DNA of 64,000 nt from Butyricicoccus pullicaecorum (GCA_018365995.1 JAGZIY010000013.1:1-64000), one strand, 5' to 3'. Positions 26,232 to 35,137 are shown, counted from the stretch's first letter. The notes: a model not told the origin generated them from the sequence alone. Translations and numbers: made by a program.

Positions 26232-27596
26232 TTATTTCCCTACACAAAAATTTGCAAAGATATGGTCAATGATATCTTCCTGTACACGCTCTCCGGTCAT
26301 ATCTCCCAAGCTATCGATTGCCTGTTCCATCTCGTAGACTACGGCATCCGGTGCAAATCCTGCGAGAAGCTGTCTGCTTGCCTGCTCCAGATTCTGCACC
26401 GTCCGGCTCAGGATATCTGCCTGCCGCACATTGGTAATCAATCCGCCATCCTGTGGCAAATCGTGAATCCCTGTGAGTTCGAGCAGAGTTTTCGTCAGCG
26501 TATCCAACCCCTCACGCTGCTTTGCAGAGAGCATAACAACGGCAGAAAACTGATGAGACAACATGGTGATATCCATCTGTGTACTAAGATCGACCTTGTT
26601 CACTACTGCGACAGCGCGTTTGGCATCTTTCACTTGTTCTATGACGATTGCGTCCTCTGCGCCAAGGGGCTGAGTGCCATCAAAGACCGCCAGCACAACG
26701 CCATCTTCCTTTGCCATTGTAACGGCATCTTTTGCACGCCCGACCCCAATCTGCTCAACAGGATCATTAGTTTCCCGTAGTCCCGCAGTATCCTGCAAAC
26801 GCAGAATCAGACCGTCAAGGCGCAGCGTTTCTTCTACTGTATCGCGCGTTGTCCCCGCAATATCAGTTACGATGGCACGGTCATATCCTAAAAGTGCATT
26901 GAGCAGTGTAGACTTTCCGGCATTTGGTCTGCCAACAATCACACAGGGCAATCCTTCCCGCAGCGCACGCCCGCGTTGATAGCTGTCACAAAGCATCTGC
27001 AATCGTTTGCGCATTTGTTCCAAGGTGTCATGGATTGCAGACAAAGGCAGATCTTCGATTTCCTCGTCTGGATAATCAATGACTGCAAGGAACTGCGCAC
27101 ACATTGCAATGAGCCGATGCCGCATATCAGAAAACTCAGATGAAATATGTCCGCCGAGCTGCGCCGTTGCGAGTGTTGCTGCCTGCACAGACTGTGCACA
27201 AACCAGATCATTCACCGCTTCTGCCGCAAATAGATCAAGTTTTCCATTCAAAAAAGCACGTCTTGTAAACTCCCCCGGCTGTGCCTGTCTTGCACCCATT
27301 GCAAACAATGCCCGCAAGATTCCTTCCAATACCGCAGAAGATCCATGGCAATGAATTTCTGCCATCGGTTCTCCGGTATATGTCGCAGGTGCAGGGAAAA
27401 ATACAGCCATCGGTCGATCAATTACCTGTCCATTTATGGTCAAGGTACCGTAAGTGAGCATACGCGGCTGTAACACACGATTTCCTATGGGTGTAAAAAG
27501 TGCAGATAAATATGCCTCTGCCCGCTCGCCCGAAATGCGCACAATGCCAATCGCACCTCCTGACGCGGTAGACAACGCAGCAATGGTTTGTGCCAT
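26232..27596 (-). CDS. mnmE: tRNA modification GTPase MnmE (TrmE)
   Basis: Potassium-stimulated GTPase partner of MnmG. The N-terminal folate-binding domain (1-118) begins TIAALSTASGGAIGIVRISG. The G domain, inserted in a helical domain, has G1 GRPNAGKSTLLN, G2 GTTRD, G3 DTAG and G4 NKVD. The last residues are CVGK, where most homologues have C-I-G-K with the catalytic cysteine. The length of 454 residues is standard. It is read alone on the minus strand, from a start at 27596, behind the jag terminator. Confidence 0.96.
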   Translation of the reverse strand: MAQTIAALSTASGGAIGIVRISGERAEAYLSALFTPIGNRVLQPRMLTYGTLTINGQVIDRPMAVFFPAPATYTGEPMAEIHCHGSSAVLEGILRALFAMGARQAQPGEFTRRAFLNGKLDLFAAEAVNDLVCAQSVQAATLATAQLGGHISSEFSDMRHRLIAMCAQFLAVIDYPDEEIEDLPLSAIHDTLEQMRKRLQMLCDSYQRGRALREGLPCVIVGRPNAGKSTLLNALLGYDRAIVTDIAGTTRDTVEETLRLDGLILRLQDTAGLRETNDPVEQIGVGRAKDAVTMAKEDGVVLAVFDGTQPLGAEDAIVIEQVKDAKRAVAVVNKVDLSTQMDITMLSHQFSAVVMLSAKQREGLDTLTKTLLELTGIHDLPQDGGLITNVRQADILSRTVQNLEQASRQLLAGFAPDAVVYEMEQAIDSLGDMTGERVQEDIIDHIFANFCVGK

Positions 27597-27680
27597 ACTG
27601 ATTCCTCCCTGTTTTTCATCTATTCGTACATTTTTTTATTTTATCACATTTGCCGCAAAATTTGCAGACCTTTTCCACAA

Positions 27681-27712
27681 AAAAGGCGCAAGAGCTCTCT
27701 CTTACGCCTTTT
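27681..27712 (-). terminator. Terminator after jag
   Basis: A 14-base stem (27681-27694 with 27699-27712, one mismatch) begins AAAAGGCG and is followed by more T on the minus strand. It lies 18 bases past the jag stop. Confidence 0.82.
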
Positions 27713-27729
27713 CTCAGAATCACTATATT

Positions 27730-28668
27730 TTATTGTTTCTGTCCGCGGCGGCCATTATATTTACGGTTGCCTTCGGGAGAAATGACCACACGGCGTCCCG
27801 GCTCTGTGCCAGTAGAATGGGTTGTAACACCGCGATAGTCCTGTAAAGCCGCATGAATGATACGACGCTCATACGGGTTCATTGGCTCCAAGGTCATCGG
27901 CTTATGATATCGTACCACCTTGCCAGCCATCTTCCGCGCCAGTCTCTCCAAAGACTCGGCACGCTTAATGCGATAATTTTCTGTATCGATTGTCAAGCGA
28001 ATATGATCCTCTGTTCCACGATTGAGCACCAAAGAAGTCAGATACTGAATGGCATCCAGTGTATCCCCGCGGCGACCGATTACAGGTCCCATATCTGATC
28101 CTTCGATTTCAATTCTTATGTGGTCATCTTCTGACTGATCTGTAACAAAGGCATGTCCTTCTATTCCCAGTTTGACAAGTAAGCCATCAATAAACGCAAC
28201 TGCACGCTTTGCCTCATCACTCCATTCTGATTCCGGCTTAGGCTGTGCCTTTGGCAGCGGCTTCTCCTCTTCTTCGGGTGTTGTTTTTTCCTGCGGCTTT
28301 TCCAGCTTTTCTCCAGAGGCAGCACGCACCAAGCGCGGTATTTCTTCCTTTCCCTTTCTGGGCTTTTCTGCGGACTTTTCACTCGGCGGTGCAGCTTTTA
28401 CCAGTCTTGGGGTATCATCGCGCTTTTCCTCAGCTGGTTTTTCAGCCAGATTATCTGTTGTCTTTTCCTCTGTCTCACGTGCTGGTTCTTCCTGTGCCTC
28501 ATAGGTGACACGAATCTTTGCGTCAGAAGCGCCAATGCCCAAAAACCCCTTGCGTCCCATGTCCACAACCTCTACCGAGATTGCATCACGCTCCAAATGT
28601 AGGGATTCCAATGCCTTTTCAATGGCACGGTCAACAGTCTGCGCACAAAAGATTTGTTCCTTTTGCAT
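27730..28668 (-). CDS. jag: RNA-binding protein Jag/KhpB
   Basis: A three-domain RNA-binding protein, 312 residues. The Jag-N domain is at 1-50 with the KGFLGIG motif. A long acidic-basic linker (about 55-155) rich in Glu, Lys and Pro follows. The KH domain has VIGRRGDTLDAIQYL (about 200-215) and the R3H domain has ERRIIHAAL near the C-terminus. It is called SpoIIIJ-associated because it follows yidC. Its ATG comes directly after the yidC stop (TAAATG). It affects cell-envelope and division gene expression in related species. Confidence 0.95.
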   Translation of the reverse strand: MQKEQIFCAQTVDRAIEKALESLHLERDAISVEVVDMGRKGFLGIGASDAKIRVTYEAQEEPARETEEKTTDNLAEKPAEEKRDDTPRLVKAAPPSEKSAEKPRKGKEEIPRLVRAASGEKLEKPQEKTTPEEEEKPLPKAQPKPESEWSDEAKRAVAFIDGLLVKLGIEGHAFVTDQSEDDHIRIEIEGSDMGPVIGRRGDTLDAIQYLTSLVLNRGTEDHIRLTIDTENYRIKRAESLERLARKMAGKVVRYHKPMTLEPMNPYERRIIHAALQDYRGVTTHSTGTEPGRRVVISPEGNRKYNGRRGQKQ

Positions 28669-29634
28669 TTACGCTCCCTCCTTCTTAGGTTTTGGCTTTC
28701 TCTTTTTCTTTGGGTCTTCTACCTCAATTGGATGATACTTGTTCATGTACCATGTCAGGAATACTTCCTGCACCATCGTCAAAATATTGTTGGTAATCCA
28801 GTAAACTGCAAGTGCAGCCGGCAGGATAAATCCCAGATAAACAGACATCAGCGGCATGATATACAGCATGGTTTTCATAGAACCCTGCATCTGTGCAGCG
28901 GTTGGATTGGTTTTTTCTTGAAGCTTCTGCATGACAACCGAAGACAGCAGAGCCGTCAGACCAGATAGGATTGGTAAGAGCCACAGGATACTGAAATCCT
29001 TGATGTTTGGGGTCTGCGCCAAATTAAAGCCCAAAAAGTTAAAGTTCAGCGGTACAAGACGCTCTGCGATTTCAGTCGACAGCTTGGTAATGGCTTCTGG
29101 AAACTGCCCAGCAGCATCTGCCATTTTATTGAGTGTCTCCATAAGAGGAATCTGTACATAATAATCCTGATATTGGGTCAGATCTGCAATTCCACTGTCA
29201 TTGACATAGTTTATAAGCAGCTGTACAGAATCAGGGAAACCCTCTGTTACAAAATCCTTATCCGTAATACCCATCATAAAGGTAATCGGCTTCTCAATCG
29301 CATAATAAAGACCCATCATGATGGGGAGCGGCAAAAATGATGGCAGACAGCCACTCATTGGGCTTACGCCCTCCTTCTCATAGAGCTTTTGTATCTCTTC
29401 ATTGAGTTTTACACGGTTGTTTGCATACTTTTTCTGCAATGCCATCTGCTTTTGGGAAAGTGCGCTCATTTTGCGCATACTTTTCTTACTGTGAATAGAC
29501 AGGGGAAGCAGAATGAGCTTACAGATTAAGGCAAACAAAATAATCGCAACGCCATAGGAACCTACAAGATTGTAGATCCACATCAGCAGCATGCCAAACG
29601 GGCGCACGATCAATAAACCAAAGATCTTAGCCAA
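28669..29634 (-). CDS. yidC: Membrane protein insertase YidC (SpoIIIJ/OxaA)
   Basis: Inserts membrane proteins into the cytoplasmic membrane with or without SecYEG. The 321-residue protein has five hydrophobic segments, a conserved positively charged cytoplasmic loop (SKKSMRKMSALSQKQMALQK) and the hydrophilic-groove arginine-type environment before it. The first segment is a membrane helix without the lipobox cysteine seen in Bacillus SpoIIIJ. The tail KKKRKPKPKKEGA is strongly basic, as expected for ribosome contact. It lies 42 bases after yidD. Confidence 0.93.
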   Translation of the reverse strand: MAKIFGLLIVRPFGMLLMWIYNLVGSYGVAIILFALICKLILLPLSIHSKKSMRKMSALSQKQMALQKKYANNRVKLNEEIQKLYEKEGVSPMSGCLPSFLPLPIMMGLYYAIEKPITFMMGITDKDFVTEGFPDSVQLLINYVNDSGIADLTQYQDYYVQIPLMETLNKMADAAGQFPEAITKLSTEIAERLVPLNFNFLGFNLAQTPNIKDFSILWLLPILSGLTALLSSVVMQKLQEKTNPTAAQMQGSMKTMLYIMPLMSVYLGFILPAALAVYWITNNILTMVQEVFLTWYMNKYHPIEVEDPKKKRKPKPKKEGA

Positions 29635-29676
29635 AGTTTTGTTCCTCCAAATGTGTTAACGAGTGGGAAATCTCAG

Positions 29677-29889
29677 TTATGGTACGGGATCATAAGGGCC
29701 TCGCTTTGAGAAGGGATGACAACGGCAAATCCGGCAGACCGCCAGCCAGCCGCCTTTCCACACACCATATTTTTCAACCGCCTCCAGTGCATACTGGGAG
29801 CAGGTTGGAATATAGCGGCAGGTTGGGGGTGTATATGGTGAAATACCGCGCTGGTACAACCGTATACATGCTAAAATCATCCGTTTCAT
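29677..29889 (-). CDS. yidD: Membrane protein insertion efficiency factor YidD
   Basis: A small protein of 70 residues with the family motif CRYIPTCSQYALEA and a CHPF segment (here RCHPFSKRGPYDPVP). It is thought to help YidC. Its ATG overlaps the rnpA stop (ATGA), so translation is coupled. The order rpmH-rnpA-yidD-yidC is conserved in most bacteria. Confidence 0.95.
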   Translation of the reverse strand: MKRMILACIRLYQRGISPYTPPTCRYIPTCSQYALEAVEKYGVWKGGWLAVCRICRCHPFSKRGPYDPVP

Positions 29890-30242
29890 GATTTTTTCCC
29901 TTCTTTTTCTTCCAACAGGTGTAATTCACGGGCCGCCTTGCAGAGTGCCTTTTCAATCTCAAAGCAGCATGCCCCCTGCATACGAGAGCGCGCAACCAAC
30001 ACCAGATCGAACCCTTGCTTGAATTCCGATTCATGCAGACGATATGCCTCACGGAACAGGCGCTTTGCTCGGTTACGCTGCACTGCACCGCCAAACTTTG
30101 CGCTCACAGTCAAACCCAGACGATTATGTGACCGGCGATTTTTGAGACAATACAGTACAAGATACCGATTTGCAGAGGACTTTCCCCGATGATACAGCCT
30201 ACGGAATTCATGATTTTGTTTGATAACATAGGTAGATTTCAT
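29886..30242 (-). CDS. rnpA: Ribonuclease P protein component
   Basis: The protein subunit of RNase P, which trims tRNA 5' leaders with the rnpB RNA. The 118 residues contain the RNA-binding signature NRLGLTVSAKFGGAVQRNRAKR (RNR motif) and the early F-R-x-x-x-x-x-G segment. The ATG at 30242 (MKSTYVIKQNHEFRR) fits the family; longer in-frame readings upstream do not. The gene is separated from rpmH by a strong terminator and a structured leader. Confidence 0.95.
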   Translation of the reverse strand: MKSTYVIKQNHEFRRLYHRGKSSANRYLVLYCLKNRRSHNRLGLTVSAKFGGAVQRNRAKRLFREAYRLHESEFKQGFDLVLVARSRMQGACCFEIEKALCKAARELHLLEEKEGKKS

Positions 30243-30351
30243 GGTTTGCTCCGAAAAATAATTTACAGAAGCGTTTTTGGGATACGCCGATGCCCGAGCT
30301 TCTCCCCCGCGCCAATTCGGGTGACTGCACCTTGCAGCCTGCGCGGTCTGC

Positions 30352-30400
30352 CTGCCGTACACTCCCCTTACTGATACGCAGTCAGGTGGGGATACGGCAG
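30352..30400 (-). other. Structured inverted repeat upstream of rnpA
   Basis: On the minus strand CTGCCGTA (30400-30393) pairs with TACGGCAG (30359-30352). Inside it TCCCC pairs with GGGGA and CTGA with TCAG, giving a three-part stem. It lies about 110 bases ahead of rnpA and beyond the rpmH terminator. No T tract follows, so it is not a plain terminator. Confidence 0.55.
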
Positions 30401-30443
30401 ACGAAAATCACTAAGACGTACTCCTGACACGCTTTCACATACG

Positions 30444-30476
30444 AAAAAGAGCCGCTCAAACAGGGCGGCTCTTTTT
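30444..30476. terminator. Terminator after rpmH
   Basis: A 12-bp stem (30444-30455 with 30465-30476) containing GAGCCGC has T-rich flanks on the minus strand. It separates the abundant rpmH message from rnpA. Confidence 0.9.
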
Positions 30477-30488
30477 ATTTTTGCTCAA

Positions 30489-30623
30489 TTACAAAGTCAA
30501 CTGCTTGCGACCCTTTGCACGACGGCGAGCCAGCACCTTGCGGCCATTCTTCGTAGACATTCTCTTACGGAAGCCATGCTCCTTGCTGCGCTGACGCTTC
30601 TTCGGCTGATAAGTTCTCAGCAT
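30489..30623 (-). CDS. rpmH: 50S ribosomal protein L34
   Basis: The 44-residue protein reads MLRTYQPKKRQRSKEHGF and ends in RRRAKGRKQLTL, the highly basic, conserved L34 sequence. It is a component of the large ribosomal subunit. GGAGG lies about eight bases before the ATG. Its promoter is the strongest in the region. The gene marks the left side of the origin, back to back with dnaA. Confidence 0.98.
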   Translation of the reverse strand: MLRTYQPKKRQRSKEHGFRKRMSTKNGRKVLARRRAKGRKQLTL

Positions 30624-30736
30624 TTACCACACACCTCCTATTACCATAAATAGATCTGAATGGGCACCGGCACAGGTCCAATACCAAAAGATCGGGCTTA
30701 TGCCGCTGCCTGTCCGTAATACTCCGAATCAGATAT

Positions 30737-30766
30737 ATTATAGTCACTCTATCTATAATTTGTCAA
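30737..30766 (-). promoter_or_regulatory. Promoter of rpmH
   Basis: Minus strand TTGACA (30766-30761) and TATAAT (30742-30737), both perfect, are 18 bases apart. The leader is about 110 bases. Confidence 0.85.
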
Positions 30767-30884
30767 GCATAACTTTATAAAAAGTACGTTTATTTCATTT
30801 ACAACCGTGCTATTTTTTGGAAAACCCCAAATATGCCATATCCTACTGCACACAACTTTTCCCCAATCTCCCACACCCTAAATT

Positions 30885-30916
30885 TTATCCCCACGCCCAT
30901 ACACACCTGTGGATAA
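30885..30916. promoter_or_regulatory. DnaA boxes upstream of dnaA
   Basis: TTATCCCCA is at 30885-30893 and a perfect reverse box TGTGGATAA at 30908-30916. The second box abuts the dnaA -35 hexamer, so it suggests autoregulation by DnaA and one half of a bipartite origin. Confidence 0.8.
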
Positions 30917-30917
30917 C

Positions 30918-30946
30918 TTGAAATCAATTATGACTTATGCTATTAT
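30918..30946 (+). promoter_or_regulatory. Promoter of dnaA
   Basis: TTGAAA (30918-30923) and TATTAT (30941-30946) are 17 bases apart, about 43 bases before the dnaA start. Confidence 0.7.
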
Positions 30947-30988
30947 GTAATGTGAATTAGAATCGGCAGAATTAGGAGGATAAAATTC

Positions 30989-32293
30989 TTGAATAGCAAC
31001 AACGACTTACTGAAAATGGCGTTGTCGCGCATGGAGGGCACCTTTAGCCCTGTCACGCTTTCGGCGTGGTTTGATGATGCGGAAGCCATTTCCCTTGATG
31101 GAACCAGCTTTGTTTTGCGCGCTGCCAACCAATTCAAAAAAGAAATTATTGAGTCTCGCTTTACCGGTCCACTGGAACAATCCCTGACTGAATTACTCGG
31201 CGAACCCATTACGCTATCCGTAATTTATGGAGACATGTCCACTTCTCCAACCAAAACAGGAGAATCTATTGGACTTTCTCCCGACGAGGAATATACTTTT
31301 GAACACTTCATCGTAGGTTCCTCCAACAAATTTGCGCATGCTGCCGCAATTTCCGTTGCAAACCATCCAGCAGAAAACTACAATCCGCTCTTTATTTATG
31401 GGCAATCTGGTCTTGGAAAAACCCACCTGCTGCATGCAATCGGTAACGTCATTCGTGGAACACATCCCAATTTCCGCATTATTTATGTCAAAGGCGAAGA
31501 TTTTACCAACGAACTCGTCACCGCCATTCAAGAAGGTGACGTACAAGCATTCCGTGGCAAATACCGTATGGCAGATTTACTACTCATTGACGACATCCAA
31601 TTTATCGCTGGCAAAGAACGTACACAGGAAGAATTTTTCCATACCTTCAACGCACTTTATGAATCTGGCCGACAAATCGTACTCACCTCTGACCGTCCCC
31701 CAAAAGAAATGAACACACTGGAAGACCGCATGAAAACACGCTTTGAATGGGGTCTGCTGGCAGATATCCAGCCCCCCGATTTTGAAACACGCGTTGCAAT
31801 TATCAATGCAAAAGCATCCAAACTTGGATTTGAACTTCCCAAAGATGTAATCTACTGTATTGCCGAAAACCTGCAATCCAATGTGCGCCAACTGGAAGGC
31901 ACCGTCAAAAAAATCAAAGCCAAACACGAGCTCGGCGGAGAAACCATCACCATAGATATGACCCAAAAAGTCATTGAAGAAGTAAAATCCATAAACCCGG
32001 GTCTCAATCCAACTCCCCCCATGATTTTACAAACGGTATCCAATTTCTATTCCGTACCTGTTGACCAAATCTTATCCGACCGCCGTTCTAAAGATACCGT
32101 GCAGCCACGTCAAATGGCAATGTATCTCGTCCGCAAAATGACAAACTATTCCCTACCTGAAATTGGTAAAGTATTTGGCCGCGATCACACAACAGTTATG
32201 CACGCCTGTGACAAAATAGATGGTGACCGCAAAAAAAATGCAGAACTAGAAGACATCATAAAAACACTCATAGAAAACATTCAAAATCTGTAA
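30989..32293 (+). CDS. dnaA: Chromosomal replication initiator protein DnaA
   Basis: AAA+ ATPase that binds DnaA boxes and opens the origin. Domain I covers about 1-85. Domain III has Walker A GQSGLGKTHLLHAI (about 138-151) and Walker B LLLIDDIQF. Domain IV has the DnaA-box helix-turn-helix with the signature GRDHTTVMHACDKI. At 434 residues it is a little short because the domain II linker is small. The start is TTG 30989, with AGGAGG nine bases upstream; no ATG fits. The rare start may keep translation low. Confidence 0.98.
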   Translation: MNSNNDLLKMALSRMEGTFSPVTLSAWFDDAEAISLDGTSFVLRAANQFKKEIIESRFTGPLEQSLTELLGEPITLSVIYGDMSTSPTKTGESIGLSPDEEYTFEHFIVGSSNKFAHAAAISVANHPAENYNPLFIYGQSGLGKTHLLHAIGNVIRGTHPNFRIIYVKGEDFTNELVTAIQEGDVQAFRGKYRMADLLLIDDIQFIAGKERTQEEFFHTFNALYESGRQIVLTSDRPPKEMNTLEDRMKTRFEWGLLADIQPPDFETRVAIINAKASKLGFELPKDVIYCIAENLQSNVRQLEGTVKKIKAKHELGGETITIDMTQKVIEEVKSINPGLNPTPPMILQTVSNFYSVPVDQILSDRRSKDTVQPRQMAMYLVRKMTNYSLPEIGKVFGRDHTTVMHACDKIDGDRKKNAELEDIIKTLIENIQNL

Positions 32294-32318
32294 AACACGA
32301 GAATTTTATAGCAAAAAT

Positions 32319-32565
32319 TTATCCACATCACCTGTGGATTGTGGATGGATAACCTGTGGAAAAACATTTCCCGATTTTTTTACCCACAATCTATCCAAAT
32401 CCATGCACATTCGCATGGGGATAAAAATCTCCATGACAGTCACGACGATTTTCGACTTTTCCACAGATTCCACAGTACTACTACTATGACTATAAAAATA
32501 TTCTTCTATATAATGCCTGCATCTCCCATAAAATACCTGCTTACTTCCACATCCTCTGTGGACAA
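32319..32565. promoter_or_regulatory. Replication origin oriC (dnaA-dnaN gap)
   Basis: A perfect DnaA box TTATCCACA lies at 32319-32327. Further boxes or near-boxes are at 32333, 32340, 32355, 32380 (TTACCCACA), 32416 (reverse of TTATCCCCA), 32457 (TTTTCCACA) and 32557. After the 32457 box come TACTACTACTAT (32476-32487), which read as TAG trios on the other strand, and an AT-rich stretch (32488-32514). The order box, trio, AT-rich DNA is that of the Bacillus unwinding element. Confidence 0.9.
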
Positions 32566-32585
32566 AGAAAGGATGACAAATTTTC

Positions 32586-33698
32586 ATGAAATTTTCATGT
32601 GAAAAATCTGCACTACTCGACGCAATCTCCATCGCTTCCAGAGCAGTATCTACAAAATCAACCATTGCAATTCTCGAAGGTCTACGCATCACCGCAACCG
32701 ACAACTTAACCCTTTCTGGATATGATCTTTCCATAGGAATTCGTACACAAGTTAACGCACAAATCATGCAGCCCGGAGAAATCGTCCTCAGCGCAAAACT
32801 CCTTGGTGACATCGTTCGCAAACTGCCAAACGATACCGTATACGTAGAAACAGACGAAAAATTACTCACAACCATCAAATGCGGTCGTTCCGTATTCAAC
32901 CTAGTTGCATCAGCCTGCGATGACTTCCCTGTTATGCCAGAAGTCAACGCGGCACAAACTATTTCAATCCCCGAAAATATGTTAAAATCCATGATTAACC
33001 AAACCGTTTTCGCAGTTTCAGATAACCAAGCAAAACCTATTCACACAGGATGTCTTTTTGAACTTATAAATGGTCGATTAACTGTTGTCGCAGTCGACGG
33101 TTTTCGCCTATCTATTCGTCGTGAAACACTCGAACAAACCCCAGAAAAAGACATGAAATTTGTCGTTCCAGGACCAGCTTTACGGGAAATCGAACGTATT
33201 TTGCACGAAGATGACAGCCAATTTGCAACAATTTCCCCAGGCGAAAAACATATTTTATTCTCTTTAGGGCAAACCACACTCGTTTGCCGCTTAATCGATG
33301 GAGAATTTCTAAATTATAATGCAGCTATTCCAGCCTCTTTCGAATACACTGTACAAACAAATACCCGCGAAGTTATTACATGCTTAGAACGTGTATCACT
33401 TTTAGTATCCGAACGACTTAAAAACCCTGTTCGCGTCACATTTGACGGATCGGTTATGAAAATGACCTGTATTACCACACTCGGAAAATCTTATGATGAA
33501 TGTATAATCGAAGGCAATGTATCTGAACTGGAAATCGGATTCAACAGTCGTTATTTACTCGATGCGCTGCGAGCTTGCAATGATGAAACTGTACAAATTT
33601 CACTCAAAGGTGCACTCAATCCAATCGTTTTAACCCCAATCGAAGGAGATAAATATACCTATCTCGTTTTACCAGTGAGGTTGAAAGCTGATGCCTAA
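32586..33698 (+). CDS. dnaN: DNA polymerase III sliding clamp (beta subunit)
   Basis: The ring-shaped clamp that tethers polymerase to DNA. The 370 residues form three similar folds. It starts MKFSCEKSALLDAISIASRA and ends in TYLVLPVRLKA, the conserved C-terminal VLPVR region that lines the partner-binding pocket. AAAGGA lies 12 bases before the ATG, a long spacing. It overlaps yaaA by eight bases, so the two are co-transcribed. Confidence 0.97.
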   Translation: MKFSCEKSALLDAISIASRAVSTKSTIAILEGLRITATDNLTLSGYDLSIGIRTQVNAQIMQPGEIVLSAKLLGDIVRKLPNDTVYVETDEKLLTTIKCGRSVFNLVASACDDFPVMPEVNAAQTISIPENMLKSMINQTVFAVSDNQAKPIHTGCLFELINGRLTVVAVDGFRLSIRRETLEQTPEKDMKFVVPGPALREIERILHEDDSQFATISPGEKHILFSLGQTTLVCRLIDGEFLNYNAAIPASFEYTVQTNTREVITCLERVSLLVSERLKNPVRVTFDGSVMKMTCITTLGKSYDECIIEGNVSELEIGFNSRYLLDALRACNDETVQISLKGALNPIVLTPIEGDKYTYLVLPVRLKADA

Positions 33699-33900
33699 GA
33701 AAATTACAATTTCAGGTGAATTCATTAAGCTTGATGCACTTTTGAAGTTTGCCAATATGGTTTCATCGGGTGGCGAAGCCAAAATCCGCATTGCAGAAGG
33801 CGAAGTTTTGGTAAATGGAGAGATCTGTCTTACGCGCGGAAAAAAACTTCGCACAGGCGACATTATTACACTGGACGGAGAAAGTGTAGAAATTGGTTAA
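33691..33900 (+). CDS. yaaA: S4-domain RNA-binding protein YaaA
   Basis: A 69-residue protein that is a single S4-like RNA-binding domain (FIKLDALLKFANMVSSGGEA, then GEVLVNGE). It is always found between dnaN and recF in Firmicutes, and a ribosome-related role has been proposed. It starts inside the end of dnaN. Confidence 0.92.
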   Translation: MPKKITISGEFIKLDALLKFANMVSSGGEAKIRIAEGEVLVNGEICLTRGKKLRTGDIITLDGESVEIG

Positions 33901-33920
33901 TTTTTGAATAAAAACTCCTT

Positions 33921-33936
33921 TGTTTCACGTGAAACA
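33921..33936. promoter_or_regulatory. parS centromere site 4
   Basis: A perfect TGTTTCACGTGAAACA lies between yaaA and recF. It is the only parS in the window on the right side of oriC. Confidence 0.95.
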
Positions 33937-33965
33937 TATGAAAAATATAGAAAGCAGGCGGTTTT

Positions 33966-35069
33966 TTGATTGATAAACTAATTTTAGAAAATTTTAGAAA
34001 TTATGAGACCGCCAACTTAAATTTTGACCCAAAGGTGAATTTAATTGTGGGGGAAAATGCGCAGGGAAAAACAAATTTATTAGAAGCGGCTGCTGCACTT
34101 TCTACCCTCAAGCTCTTTCGTACGGCACAAAAAAAGGAAGGTTTGCGTTTTGGTACAAATGAAGCGCGAATCTGCGGGGTATTTCATGTAGAAAGACATG
34201 AAATTACTCTAGACATGCGCATACATCGGGAGCGTACGATGGAGTTGCGCCGCAATGGGATTCGGGTGCGCCGACAAGGTGACGCCCGCGGAATATTACG
34301 CACAGTATTATTTTGTCCAGATGATCTCATGCTCATTCGAGCGGGAGCTGCTGCCAGACGCCGGTTTTTGGATACTGCACTTTGTCAGCTGCGACCGCAA
34401 TATGCAAGTGCACTTGCAGAGTATGAAAGAGTAACTGCACACAAATTGCGTGTTTTGAAAGATAGTCAAGAAAAAATTGCATTATTGGATTTGTTGGACG
34501 ATTTTACGCTGCGTCAATGCAAATTGGGGGCACGGATCGTTCGATATCGAGCAGCATATATTCAAAAACTTTCTGCGTTGGCACGGCAACTGCATGCGGA
34601 AGCTGCGCCGCAGGAGACGTTAGACTGTATTTATCAAACAGTTTCTCGTGTTACAGATCCTTTTGCATCAGCAGCGGCTATTGAAGCAGAACTTCAGGAG
34701 CATGCATTTTCTCATCGTGAAGCGGAGATTGCTGCACGTACTTGTCTTTCTGGTGTACACAAAGATGATCTGGTCTTGTATTTGAATGGCGTACCCGCAG
34801 CCGCCTATGCCTCTCAGGGACAGACACGTACAGCAGCCCTTGCACTGAAGCTTGCGGAGCGTGCTGTCTTTTTTGATGCAGATCATGCCTATCCGGTTTT
34901 GCTGCTTGATGATGTTTTATCTGAACTGGACCGCAGACGGCAGGAATTTGTACTCAATCATCTGGGGCAGGGACAGGTCATTATCACCTGTTGTGAGCCA
35001 GAGACCATCGAACGTTTTCAAACTGGTTCGGTATTTCATGTACAAAACGGAACAGTACGGCAGTATTAA
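33966..35069 (+). CDS. recF: DNA replication and repair protein RecF
   Basis: SMC-like ATPase that helps load RecA at gapped DNA. The Walker A is GENAQGKTNLLEA (about 30-42). The signature motif is SQGQTRTAALALKLAE and Walker B is VLLLDDVLSELD. The 367-residue length is normal. The start is TTG 33966, since no ATG lies in the right place; the ribosome site (AGGCGG) is close and imperfect. The separation from yaaA by a parS site is notable. Confidence 0.95.
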   Translation: MIDKLILENFRNYETANLNFDPKVNLIVGENAQGKTNLLEAAAALSTLKLFRTAQKKEGLRFGTNEARICGVFHVERHEITLDMRIHRERTMELRRNGIRVRRQGDARGILRTVLFCPDDLMLIRAGAAARRRFLDTALCQLRPQYASALAEYERVTAHKLRVLKDSQEKIALLDLLDDFTLRQCKLGARIVRYRAAYIQKLSALARQLHAEAAPQETLDCIYQTVSRVTDPFASAAAIEAELQEHAFSHREAEIAARTCLSGVHKDDLVLYLNGVPAAAYASQGQTRTAALALKLAERAVFFDADHAYPVLLLDDVLSELDRRRQEFVLNHLGQGQVIITCCEPETIERFQTGSVFHVQNGTVRQY

Positions 35070-35128
35070 AAAAATATAGGGTGAATCGAAAAAAATTACA
35101 GATTATCCTAACAAATTCCTTGAAAATG

Positions 35129-35137
35129 TGGTATAAT
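35129..35137 (+). promoter_or_regulatory. Extended -10 promoter ahead of remB-gyrB
   Basis: TGGTATAAT is an extended -10 (TGnTATAAT). No clear -35 is seen at the right distance. The leader to remB is about 180 bases; a second promoter within it is possible. Confidence 0.55.
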
